Assembly (NCBI GenBank): GCA_963756495.1
Contig: CAVWNS010000005.1
Coordinates: 690,299 to 754,298, forward strand
Length of the DNA stretch: 64,000 nt
Direction of reading: 5' to 3'
Source of the DNA: DATFDN01 sp963756495
Lineage (GTDB): Bacteria; Pseudomonadota; Alphaproteobacteria; Acetobacterales; Acetobacteraceae
Numbering within the stretch: position 1 is the stretch's first letter; each line of letters starts with the position of its first letter. Positions 57,302-64,000 of the stretch are shown here, piece by piece. The position numbers were made by a program, and so were the translations under genes. Below the pieces are notes generated by a model. It saw nothing but the letters and a program-made list of their open reading frames with translations, was not told where the DNA came from and made no database searches.

Positions 57302-58459
57302 GTGCTTCACCTTGCCGACCCGGCCAGGACGACGACCTCGGGCCCGCGCTGGTTCTTCGCCGCCGGGGCGGAGCAGGAGCCGCTTCGCCTTCTCGCGGCC
57401 TGCCCCGCCTACGCGCCGACGCCCCTGCGCGCCTTGCCGGGACTGGCTCGCCGCCTCGGCATCGGCGAACTGATCGTGAAGGACGAGACGGCGCGACTCC
57501 GCATGGGCAGCTTCAAGGCGCTGGGCGGGGCCTACGCGGTCGCGCGGCTATTCGTCGAAACCGCCGAGCGCGTGCTGGGCTCGATCGCGCCGGCCAACTC
57601 CCTGAGCCCGGCGGTGCGGGCGGTCACGTCCGGGCTCACCGCGTGCTGCGCCTCGGACGGCAATCACGGCCGCGCGGTGGCGGCCGGCGCCCACCTGTTC
57701 GGCGGGCGCAGCGTGATCTACCTGCCTGCCGGCATCAGCACCGAGCGCGCGGCGCGCATCACCGAGTTCGGCGCGCGCATCGTGCGTGTCGAGGGTGGCT
57801 ATGACGCCGCCGTGGCGCAGGCGGCGCGCGACGCGACGGCGCATGGATGGATGTTGGTTTCCGACACCTCGGCCGATGGCGACGCGCGTGCCTGCGCGCT
57901 GGTCATGCAGGGCTACACCGTGCTCGCCCACGAGGTGCTGGAGGCGCTTGGGCCGGCCGCGGACACCCTGACGCATGTGTTTCTGCAGGCCGGCGTGGGC
58001 GGGCTGGCCGCCGCGTTCATGGGCCACTGGTCCGCGTGCCGGAGCGCGGCTGCGACCCGCTTCGTGGTAGTCGAACCCCATGCCGCCGCCTGCTGCCTGG
58101 AAAGCGCCCGCCGGGGCCGCCCGGTGCGGATCGCCCCGGGGACCACGGTGATGGCGATGCTGGAATGCGGCGAGCCGTCCCCGCTCGCCTGGCCCGTGCT
58201 GGCCGCGCACGCCTTCGCTTTCATGGCCGTGCCGGACAGCGCGGCCCGCCAGGCGTCGCGCGTGCTCGCGCGCCCGGAGGAGGGCGATCCCGCGCTGGAG
58301 GTGGGCGAATCCGGCGCCGCCGGGCTCGCCGGCCTCCTGCACGCGCTGCCGGTGCACGCCCCGGCGCTCGGGCTCGGCCGCGACAGCCGCGTGCTGGTGA
58401 TCGCGACCGAATGCCCCAGCGACCGGACGATTTGGAAGGCGAGCGTGGCAGGCGATTGA
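57302..58459 (+). CDS. Diaminopropionate ammonia-lyase (PLP, fold type II)
   Basis: About 385 intact residues. The PLP lysine is in ETARLRMGSFKALGGAYAVA, the phosphate-side loop is in CASDGNHGRAVAAGAHLFGG, and QAGVGGLAAAFMGHW completes the cofactor pocket. Together with FVVVEPHAAACCLESARRG and MAMLECGEPSPLAWPVL these match diaminopropionate ammonia-lyase (YgeX family), which deaminates 2,3-diaminopropionate to pyruvate and ammonia. Homologous sequence starts near TTTSGPRWFF, so I take GTG 57302. A longer frame from 57206 would overlap the end of maeB and shows no similarity. It follows maeB by 49 bases. Confidence 0.83.
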   Translation: MLHLADPARTTTSGPRWFFAAGAEQEPLRLLAACPAYAPTPLRALPGLARRLGIGELIVKDETARLRMGSFKALGGAYAVARLFVETAERVLGSIAPANSLSPAVRAVTSGLTACCASDGNHGRAVAAGAHLFGGRSVIYLPAGISTERAARITEFGARIVRVEGGYDAAVAQAARDATAHGWMLVSDTSADGDARACALVMQGYTVLAHEVLEALGPAADTLTHVFLQAGVGGLAAAFMGHWSACRSAAATRFVVVEPHAAACCLESARRGRPVRIAPGTTVMAMLECGEPSPLAWPVLAAHAFAFMAVPDSAARQASRVLARPEEGDPALEVGESGAAGLAGLLHALPVHAPALGLGRDSRVLVIATECPSDRTIWKASVAGD

Positions 58460-58504
58460 GGCTGGCCCGTCACAAGCCTAACCTGTCCCGCGCGCCTGCA
58501 CACG

Positions 58505-58987
58505 GTGTTCCGCATGCTCTGGCTCGCCCTCGGTGGCCTGACCCTGTTCGCCTTCCTGGGCGGATTGCGCGCGTTCGAGCGAGCCTCGGTCGGCAGCGTG
58601 AAGCTCTTGGTCGCCTGGATCGCCGCGCTGGCCGGGCTCAGTCTGATGCTGATGATGGTCCTGACTGGCCGCGCGGGTGGTGTGGTGGCCGCCGCGACGC
58701 TGCTCGGCCCGCTGGCCTGGCAGAAACTCCGGGCCCATTCCGCCGCCGCCGCGGCGTTCGGCGCACGCCAGCGCGCGAACGCCGGCACCCCGCCGCCGCG
58801 CCCGGCCGCCGGGATGTCGCGCGATGAGGCGTACGCCATTCTCGGCCTGCAATCCGGCGCCACCGAGGCCGACATCCGCGCTGCCCACAAGCGCCTGATG
58901 CGCGCCGCACACCCCGATGGGGGCGGGTCCGACTGGGTGGCCGCGCGCGTCAATCAGGCGCGCGACGTGTTGCTGGGGCGGGCCTGA
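58505..58987 (+). CDS. Membrane-anchored J-domain protein
   Basis: An intact 160-residue protein. Two hydrophobic helices occupy residues about 3-22 and 31-55, followed by a charged Ala/Arg/Pro linker and a C-terminal J domain (residues about 103-160: SRDEAYAILGLQSGATEADI, then the HPD loop in RAAHPDGGGSDW). The C-terminal placement and the HPDGGGS sequence resemble the Tim14/Pam18 type of J protein. It would stimulate a DnaK-type chaperone at the inner membrane; its client is unknown. The start may be GTG 58505 or ATG 58514. Confidence 0.82.
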   Translation: MFRMLWLALGGLTLFAFLGGLRAFERASVGSVKLLVAWIAALAGLSLMLMMVLTGRAGGVVAAATLLGPLAWQKLRAHSAAAAAFGARQRANAGTPPPRPAAGMSRDEAYAILGLQSGATEADIRAAHKRLMRAAHPDGGGSDWVAARVNQARDVLLGRA

Positions 58988-59089
58988 GGCAGGCCCGTGC
59001 GATCGATCGCGCGACGCGGGACCCCGCGCCACATTTCCGCCCGTCGGCCATGCTGGCTTGCGCGCGGATAACCGAGGAGAGCCGATCCG

Positions 59090-59965
59090 ATGAAGCCGCT
59101 GCGCAAGGCTGTGCTGCCCGTTGCGGGCCTCGGCACCCGTTTTCTGCCCGCGACCAAGGCGATGGCGAAGGAAATGCTGCCCGTCGTGGACAAGCCGCTG
59201 ATCCAGTATGCGATCGAGGAGGCGCGCGCGGCCGGCATCGAGCAATTCTGCATGGTCACCGGTCGCGGCAAGACCGCCCTGGTCGAGCATTTCGACATCG
59301 CCGTCGAACTGGAGGCCACGCTGCGCGAGCGCGGCAAGCAGGACGCGCTCGACCTGCTCAAGCCGACACAGGTCGAGCCGGGCTCGCTGGTGACCGTGCG
59401 CCAGCAGGTGCCGCTCGGGCTCGGCCACGCGATCTGGTGCGCCCGCGCCTTCATCGGCGACGACCCGTTCGCCATCCTGCTGCCCGACGACCTCGTTTTG
59501 TCCGAGACGCCCTGCCTGCGCCAGCTCGCCGACGTCTATCGCGACACCGGCGGCAACGTCGTCGCGGTGACGGAAGTGCCGCATGCGCAGACCAATCGCT
59601 ACGGCATTCTGCGCATCGGCCACGATGACGGGCGGCTGGTCGAGGTGCGCGGGCTGGTGGAGAAGCCGAGACCCGAGGATGCGCCGTCGAACCTGTCGAT
59701 CATCGGCCGCTACGTCCTAATGCCGGAGGTGATCGGCGAGCTGTCGCGCATGGAGCGCGGCGCCGGCGGGGAGGTGCAGCTGACCGACGGCATGGCGCGG
59801 ATGATCGGCCGGCAACCCTTCCACGGGCTGCGCTACGAGGGACGGCGGTTCGACTGCGGCGACAAGGCGGGCTATCTGGAAGCGCAGATTGCCTTCGCCC
59901 TCAAGCGCCCCGACCTCGGCCCCGCCGTGCGCGCCTTCCTCAAGACCTACGCCACCGAGGTCTGA
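59090..59965 (+). CDS. galU: UTP-glucose-1-phosphate uridylyltransferase
   Basis: An intact 291-residue nucleotidyltransferase. Signatures are AVLPVAGLGTRFLPATKAMA then KEMLPVVDKPLIQYAIEEAR, QVPLGLGHAIWCARAFIGDD, FAILLPDDLVL and GLVEKPRPEDAPSNLSIIGR with the catalytic lysine. It makes UDP-glucose for exopolysaccharide, lipopolysaccharide or cellulose. Ribosome binding site GAGGAGAG precedes the ATG. It is 3 bases upstream of the phosphomannomutase/phosphoglucomutase gene, which supplies its glucose-1-phosphate. Confidence 0.94.
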   Translation: MKPLRKAVLPVAGLGTRFLPATKAMAKEMLPVVDKPLIQYAIEEARAAGIEQFCMVTGRGKTALVEHFDIAVELEATLRERGKQDALDLLKPTQVEPGSLVTVRQQVPLGLGHAIWCARAFIGDDPFAILLPDDLVLSETPCLRQLADVYRDTGGNVVAVTEVPHAQTNRYGILRIGHDDGRLVEVRGLVEKPRPEDAPSNLSIIGRYVLMPEVIGELSRMERGAGGEVQLTDGMARMIGRQPFHGLRYEGRRFDCGDKAGYLEAQIAFALKRPDLGPAVRAFLKTYATEV

Positions 59966-59968
59966 CCG

Positions 59969-61399
59969 ATGTCCTTCTCCCACCGCTTCGACCCGACCGT
60001 GCTGCGCGAATACGACATTCGCGGTATCGTCGGCGGCACGCTGCACGCGGCAGACGCGTTCGCGATCGGACGGACCTTTGCCAGCATCGTCGCCCGCGCC
60101 GCACCGGCCGACGGATCGCGCGGCGGGCGGACGGTGGCGGTCGGCTATGACGGCCGGCTGTCGAGCCCGGAGATGGAAGCGGCGCTGGTCGCCGGCCTGC
60201 GGGCGAGCGGGATCGAGGTGCTGCGGGTCGGGCGCGGCCCCACGCCGATGCTCTACTACGCTGCGACCACGCTCGGCACCGACGGCGCGGTGATGGTCAC
60301 TGGCAGCCACAACCCGCCCGACTACAACGGCTTCAAGATGATGCTGGGCCGCAAGCCCTTCTATGGCCAGCAGATCCGCGACCTCGGCGTGCTCGCAGCC
60401 GCCGGCGACGTGGTGGGCGAGGCGGACGGGACCGAGCGGGCCGTCGATGTCGTCGGCGACTACGTGGCGCGGCTGCTGTCGGACTGGGATGGCGGGGACC
60501 GCAAGCTGAAGGTCGTGTGGGACAACGGCAACGGCGCCGCCGGCGATGTGCTGGCCCGGCTGGTCGCCGCGCTGCCCGGCGAGCACGTGGTCCTGAACGG
60601 CACCATCGATGGGCGCTTTCCGGCGCACCATCCCGACCCGACCGTGCCCAAGAACCTCGAACAGCTCGTCGCCGAAGTCCGCGCGCACCAGGCCGATCTC
60701 GGCATCGCCTTCGACGGCGACGCCGATCGCATTGGGCTGGTGGACGACAAGGGCGAGGTGATGTTCGGCGACCACCTGCTGGTGGTGCTGGCGCGCGACG
60801 TTCTGACCCGCCATCCGGGCGCGACCATCATCGCCGACGTGAAGGCGAGCCAGGTGCTGTTCGACGAGGTGACCCGCGCCGGCGGCGTGCCGCTGATGTA
60901 CAAGACCGGTCACAGCCTCATCAAGGCGAAGATGGCCGAGTGCGGCGCGCCGCTGGCCGGGGAGATGTCGGGGCACATCTTCTTCGCCGATCGCTGGTAC
61001 GGTTTCGACGACGCGCTCTATGCGGCGGTGCGCTTGCTGGGGATCGTCGCGCGGCTGGACTCCAGCCTCTCGCAGGTCCGCTCGCAACTCCCGCAGGTCG
61101 TCAACACGCCCGAACTGCGCTTCGACTGCGAGGAGGACCGCAAGTTCCGCGTCATCGAGGAGGTCGCCGCCCGGCTGCGCGAGGAAGGTGCGGCGGTGTC
61201 CGAGATCGACGGCGTGCGCGTGCTGACGAAGGACGGCTGGTGGCTGCTACGCGCCTCCAACACCCAGGCCGTGCTGGTCGCCCGCGCCGAGGCCACGTCG
61301 CCGGACGGGCTGGAGCGACTGAAAACCGATCTGGTCCGCCATCTCGCGGCATCGGGCCTGGCCGCGCCGGACTTCTCGGGCAGCCACGCGGGGCATTGA
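59969..61399 (+). CDS. Phosphomannomutase/phosphoglucomutase
   Basis: An intact 476-residue alpha-D-phosphohexomutase. The four family sites are visible: the N-terminal LREYDIRGIVG, the active-site phosphoserine in VMVTGSHNPPDYNGFKMML, the magnesium loop FDGDADRIGLVDDKGE, the sugar-binding GEMSGHIFF and the C-terminal phosphate site LRASNTQAVLVARAEA. It interconverts 6-phospho and 1-phospho sugars for galU and the rml pathway. It lies directly after galU with 3 bases between, so the two form an operon. Confidence 0.92.
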   Translation: MSFSHRFDPTVLREYDIRGIVGGTLHAADAFAIGRTFASIVARAAPADGSRGGRTVAVGYDGRLSSPEMEAALVAGLRASGIEVLRVGRGPTPMLYYAATTLGTDGAVMVTGSHNPPDYNGFKMMLGRKPFYGQQIRDLGVLAAAGDVVGEADGTERAVDVVGDYVARLLSDWDGGDRKLKVVWDNGNGAAGDVLARLVAALPGEHVVLNGTIDGRFPAHHPDPTVPKNLEQLVAEVRAHQADLGIAFDGDADRIGLVDDKGEVMFGDHLLVVLARDVLTRHPGATIIADVKASQVLFDEVTRAGGVPLMYKTGHSLIKAKMAECGAPLAGEMSGHIFFADRWYGFDDALYAAVRLLGIVARLDSSLSQVRSQLPQVVNTPELRFDCEEDRKFRVIEEVAARLREEGAAVSEIDGVRVLTKDGWWLLRASNTQAVLVARAEATSPDGLERLKTDLVRHLAASGLAAPDFSGSHAGH

Positions 61400-62135
61400 G
61401 GGCGACAGCGGTTCAAATTGATGTCGGGATTGGCGGGCTGGGCGAACCAACACGTCAGTGAGCCGGCTTCGAACTTATACCAACCCGCCTAGAGAGTGAC
61501 ACACGCCCACTCCCTTGCGCCGACGGAGCTGATGCGGTCAGGGTCGTTGACGAAGAAATGCCAGGCGGTCCGGCACGCCTCGACGATGGCGTCGTAGCCG
61601 TCCCACACCAGGGCGCACAGCCGGTTAGCGCGGAGGTATTGCCAGACGTTCTCCATCGGGTTCAGTTCCGGGGAGTACGGCGGCAGCGGCAGGAGTGTGA
61701 TGTTGTCGGGCACGCCGAGACGGACGCCCCGCTGATGCCATCCGGCGCTGTCGCAGACCAGCACGGCGTGAGCGCCGGGTGCGACCTGGGTGCTAATTTC
61801 GGCCAGGTGCTCGGTCATGGCCTCGGCATTGACGCCCGGCATGATGATTGCGGCGCCGACGGCGCGGTTCGGGCAAATCGCGCCAAACAGGTAGGCGGAG
61901 TCGTGGCGGTTATCGCGGACCATCAACGGCCGCGAGCCGATCGGCGCCCAAATGTAAGCGTGGCCGCCCTTCTGGCCGACCCGTGCTTCGTCCTGAAACC
62001 AAATCTCGACTGGCTTGTCAGCCGCGGAAGCGGGCAGCGCCTCCTTCACCAGACTGGCAAAGTTTTATGGGATGGCCCGCCCCTCTCCCCGGCGGCATAG
62101 GCTGCTCGGGAGCGAGCGGAGGGAAGGAGCAGTCC

Positions 62136-63230
62136 ATGCGGATTGCAGTACTCGGCATCGACCTGGGGAAGAACAGCTGCAGCGTGGTCGGCCTGGACGG
62201 CAGTGGACAGGTCGTCCTGCGCCGGCGGATGCAACGGGAGAGCGCGCTCAAGCTCGCCGCCGGCCTGGCCCCCTGCGTGGCGGCTATGGAGGCCTGCTGC
62301 GGTGCGCACCACCTCGGTCGTGCCCTGCGCGAGCATGGACACCAGGTCCGGCTGATGTCGCCCGAATACGTGCGGCCTTACGTCAAGGCGCAGAAGAACG
62401 ACGACCGGGATGCGGAGGCGATCGCCGAGGCGGCGACGCGGCCGACCATGCGGTTTGTCGAGTTGAAGGGCGCCGAGCAGCTCGACACGCAGTCCCTCCA
62501 TCGCGTGCGCGACCGACTGGTCGGCGAGCGGACAGCGTTGACGAACCAGCTCCGGGGACTGCTGCTGGAGCGGGGCGTCGCCGTCCCGCAGGGGCGACGC
62601 AAGCTGGAGCGGCATCTCGCGGCGGTGCTGGACGGCGATGACGAGCAGCTGAGCCCGCGCGTGCGGTCGCTGATCGCCGACATGCGCGCGGAGTGGGAGG
62701 CGTTGGACCGCCGCATCGAGGCGTTCGACGCCGAGTTCGCCGCGCAGGCCAAGGCCGACGACGCGGCCCGCCGCCTGGCAAGCATCCCCGGCATCGGCGT
62801 GCTCAACGCGACCGCGCTGGCGGCGGCGGTCGGCAACGCCGCCACGTTTGCGCGTGGGCGCGACCTCGCCGCCTGGCTCGGCCTGGTGCCGCGCCAGGCG
62901 ACGACCGGCGGCAAGCCGCGGCTGCTGGGGATTACCAAGCGAGGCAACAAATATCTGCGCAAGCTGCTGGTGCACGGCGCGCGGGCGGCGCTGCCCTCGT
63001 TGTCGGCGAGCGCGACACCGCTCGGGAACTGGCTGCGAGGCCTCTTGGAGCGGGCGCACAAGAACACGGTTGTCGTGGCGCTGGCCAACAAGCTGGCGCG
63101 GATCGTCTGGGCGGTGTTGCGCCTGGTGGAACATAGACGCCACGATGAGCGCCTGATCGAGACGGCGGAACGCGCTGACCCGCGCGAACAGCCAACGGTG
63201 TCTGCGGGTGGTGGAAGCGAGATGGCCTGA
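62136..63230 (+). CDS. IS110-family transposase (DEDD/Ser recombinase)
   Basis: An intact 364-residue protein. The N-terminal DEDD RuvC-like domain begins VLGIDLGKNSCSVVGLDGSG with the first Asp, has a Glu in AAMEACCGAHHLGRAL, and the KNDDRDAEAIAEAATRP segment with the last acidic pair. The C-terminal Transposase_20 domain contains SIPGIGVLNATALAAAVG and RGRDLAAWLGLVPRQATTGG, then RGNKYLRKLLVHGARAAL. The ribosome binding site AAGGAG lies just before ATG 62136. With its ends intact the element may still be mobile. Confidence 0.93.
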   Translation: MRIAVLGIDLGKNSCSVVGLDGSGQVVLRRRMQRESALKLAAGLAPCVAAMEACCGAHHLGRALREHGHQVRLMSPEYVRPYVKAQKNDDRDAEAIAEAATRPTMRFVELKGAEQLDTQSLHRVRDRLVGERTALTNQLRGLLLERGVAVPQGRRKLERHLAAVLDGDDEQLSPRVRSLIADMRAEWEALDRRIEAFDAEFAAQAKADDAARRLASIPGIGVLNATALAAAVGNAATFARGRDLAAWLGLVPRQATTGGKPRLLGITKRGNKYLRKLLVHGARAALPSLSASATPLGNWLRGLLERAHKNTVVVALANKLARIVWAVLRLVEHRRHDERLIETAERADPREQPTVSAGGGSEMA

Positions 63231-63412
63231 CAGTCAAACCGGCGTTCCGGCAACCTGGGTTTAAAAATGGCGTTCTAACGCCGGAAGTTTTATGAGAACC
63301 GGGGCGCGCGGATCTCCATCTTGGCCGGGGTCATGCCCACAGGCCGGATACGTTGATGCAGACTGGTCGGATCATGCCGCCGAAATTGCTTGCAGACGGG
63401 GCGGGCCATACG
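63231..63412 (+). ncRNA. Candidate bridge RNA region of the IS110-family element
   Basis: IS110-family recombinases use a structured RNA from the element's longer non-coding end to recognise target and donor; in the IS1111 group this end is downstream of the transposase. Here the downstream end is 182 bases against 70 upstream, so the RNA would lie here. The segment holds several self-complementary tracts, including GGCGTTCTAACGCC. I have not folded it, and no transcript is shown. The call is an inference from family knowledge and position. Confidence 0.4.
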
Positions 63413-64000
63413 TTTTTAAACGCCGCCTCGGCCGCGGCGTCCTTCTTCGGATGGAACGGCCGCGGCTGCAGCCGGGTCAGGTCGAGCCGGCGCAACCACT
63501 TGCCGATGGTGCTCTCATGCACCGTCACACTGAAGCGGCGCGCAACCTCTTCGCGCAAATCCAGGCACCGCCAGCGCACCACCTTGTGCTTTTCCAGATC
63601 CGGCCCCTTGACGACCAGCTCCCTCAGCTCCGCCATTTGCTCCTTGGTCAGGACCGGCGCGGGGCCTGGGCCGCGGCGCGACGTCAGCCCGTCCACCCCG
63701 TCCCGATTGTAGCGATGCACCCAGTCGCGAAGCGTTTGCCGGTCCATGCCGTTCCGCTCCGCCGCCTCGGCGCGCGGATAGCCCTGCAAAATCATCGCCA
63801 TCGCCAGCAGCCGGCGGACCTGCGCGCCGTCGCGGCATTTGCCCGCGATCTCACGAAGGCCAGCCGCCGTGTGCTCCGTACGCGTCACCGTCACTGCCGC
63901 GCCCATCCGATGCCTCGCTCCAACTCGACCACGCGGCCATCGAATCAGAACCGAGCCAGATTGGGAATCCCAGAAAGTCAGGGGCCAGGCGGCTTGGTAT

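Larger units (their letters stand above)
62066..63412 (+). mobile_element. IS110-family element (IS1111-like), nested in IS630
   Basis: Subterminal inverted repeats ATGGCCCGCCCC (62072-62083) and GGGGCGGGCCAT (63398-63409) match perfectly over 12 bases. They sit about 6 bases inside the left end and 3 bases inside the right end. Such offset, subterminal repeats are the mark of the IS1111 group; classical IS110 elements lack them. Ends were set by rejoining the host IS630 frame; T-runs at both junctions leave an uncertainty of a few bases. The element is about 1,347 bp with a 70-bp left and a 182-bp right non-coding end. No target duplication can be seen. Confidence 0.8.
61489..63906 (-). pseudogene. 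IS630-family transposase split by an IS110-family insertion
   Basis: The N-terminal part (63906 to about 63413) has the helix-turn-helix region (RRLLAMAMILQGYPRAEAAE, MDRQTLRDWVHRYNRDGVDG) and ends RLQPRPFHPKKDAAAEAAFK. The C-terminal part (about 62065 to 61489) resumes NFASLVKEALP, then VEIWFQDEARVGQKGGHAYI with the first catalytic Asp, HAVLVCDSAGWHQRG with the second, and LLPLPPYSPELNPMENVWQY with the Glu of the DDE triad. Removing 1,347 bases rejoins both parts in one frame of 356 residues, reading AAFKKNFASLV at the joint. The protein is inactive as it stands. Confidence 0.87.
61478..63999. mobile_element. IS630-family insertion sequence interrupted by a nested IS110-family element
   Basis: The imperfect terminal inverted repeats are TACCAACCCGCCT (61478-61490) and AGGCGGCTTGGTA (63987-63999), 12 of 13 positions matching. 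TA precedes the left end (61476-61477) and T follows the right end at 64000, as expected for the TA target duplication of IS630 elements. Subtracting the nested element leaves about 1,175 bp, a normal IS630 length. The transposase runs on the minus strand and is split by the nested element. Confidence 0.85.

Overview
The window is GC-rich DNA, very probably from an alphaproteobacterium of the Acetobacteraceae/Rhodospirillales type. The support is circumstantial: a fliX-flgI-flgJ-dksA neighbourhood, an EipB/DUF1849 protein, a bc1 cytochrome b, NADP malic enzyme, and an aerobic lifestyle with both an alternative complex III and a bc1 complex. No rRNA or species-specific marker is present.

Layout. 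0-2.7 kb: end of a membrane protein, TenA thiaminase, an ISAs1-type transposase relic, and a TolC-family outer membrane protein. 2.7-5.2 kb (minus): glycogen debranching enzyme. 5.5-16.8 kb: a tightly overlapping respiratory operon, actABCDEF, a small linker protein, then an A2-type caa3 oxidase (coxB with fused cytochrome c, coxA, coxC, coxD). It would pass electrons from quinol to oxygen without bc1. 16.8-20.4 kb (minus): cupin, SMP-30 lactonase, VOC protein and solute-binding protein, divergent from an SDR/GMC oxidoreductase pair at 20.7-23.3 kb. 23.5-29.3 kb: tRNA-Lys, hemF, a possible remnant of the Rieske gene, petB, petC, mtnP, a patatin, a cupin. 29.3-30.4 kb: an AT-richer island with a membrane-protein gene split by a 100-bp transposon-like element. 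30.4-37.5 kb: CoA-transferase, nucleotidyltransferase plus phosphoesterase, an EmrAB-type efflux system with its MarR regulator, CrcB. 37.5-40.9 kb: rmlBACD for dTDP-L-rhamnose. 41-61.4 kb: housekeeping genes (aspS, EipB, FadL, EF-G paralogue, flagellar flgI/flgJ/fliX, dksA, S1C protease, lipB, tRNA-Leu, vapBC, maeB, an ammonia-lyase, a J-domain protein, galU, pgm). 61.5-64 kb: an IS630-type element with an IS110-family (IS1111-like) element nested inside its transposase.

Reading-frame quality differs sharply along the window. Between 3.7 and 40.9 kb nearly every gene is cut by one to seven single-base frame changes, mostly one extra base where I could resolve them. From 41 to 61.4 kb only one gene is affected (a GNAT gene at 53.5 kb). 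Because the damage hits unrelated and often indispensable genes while protein sequence stays well conserved across each break, I infer base-level sequence errors rather than gene decay. I annotate such genes over their full extent as CDS and state the breaks. Genuine disruptions (the two transposon insertions, the ISAs1 relic, the petA stub) are marked pseudogene.
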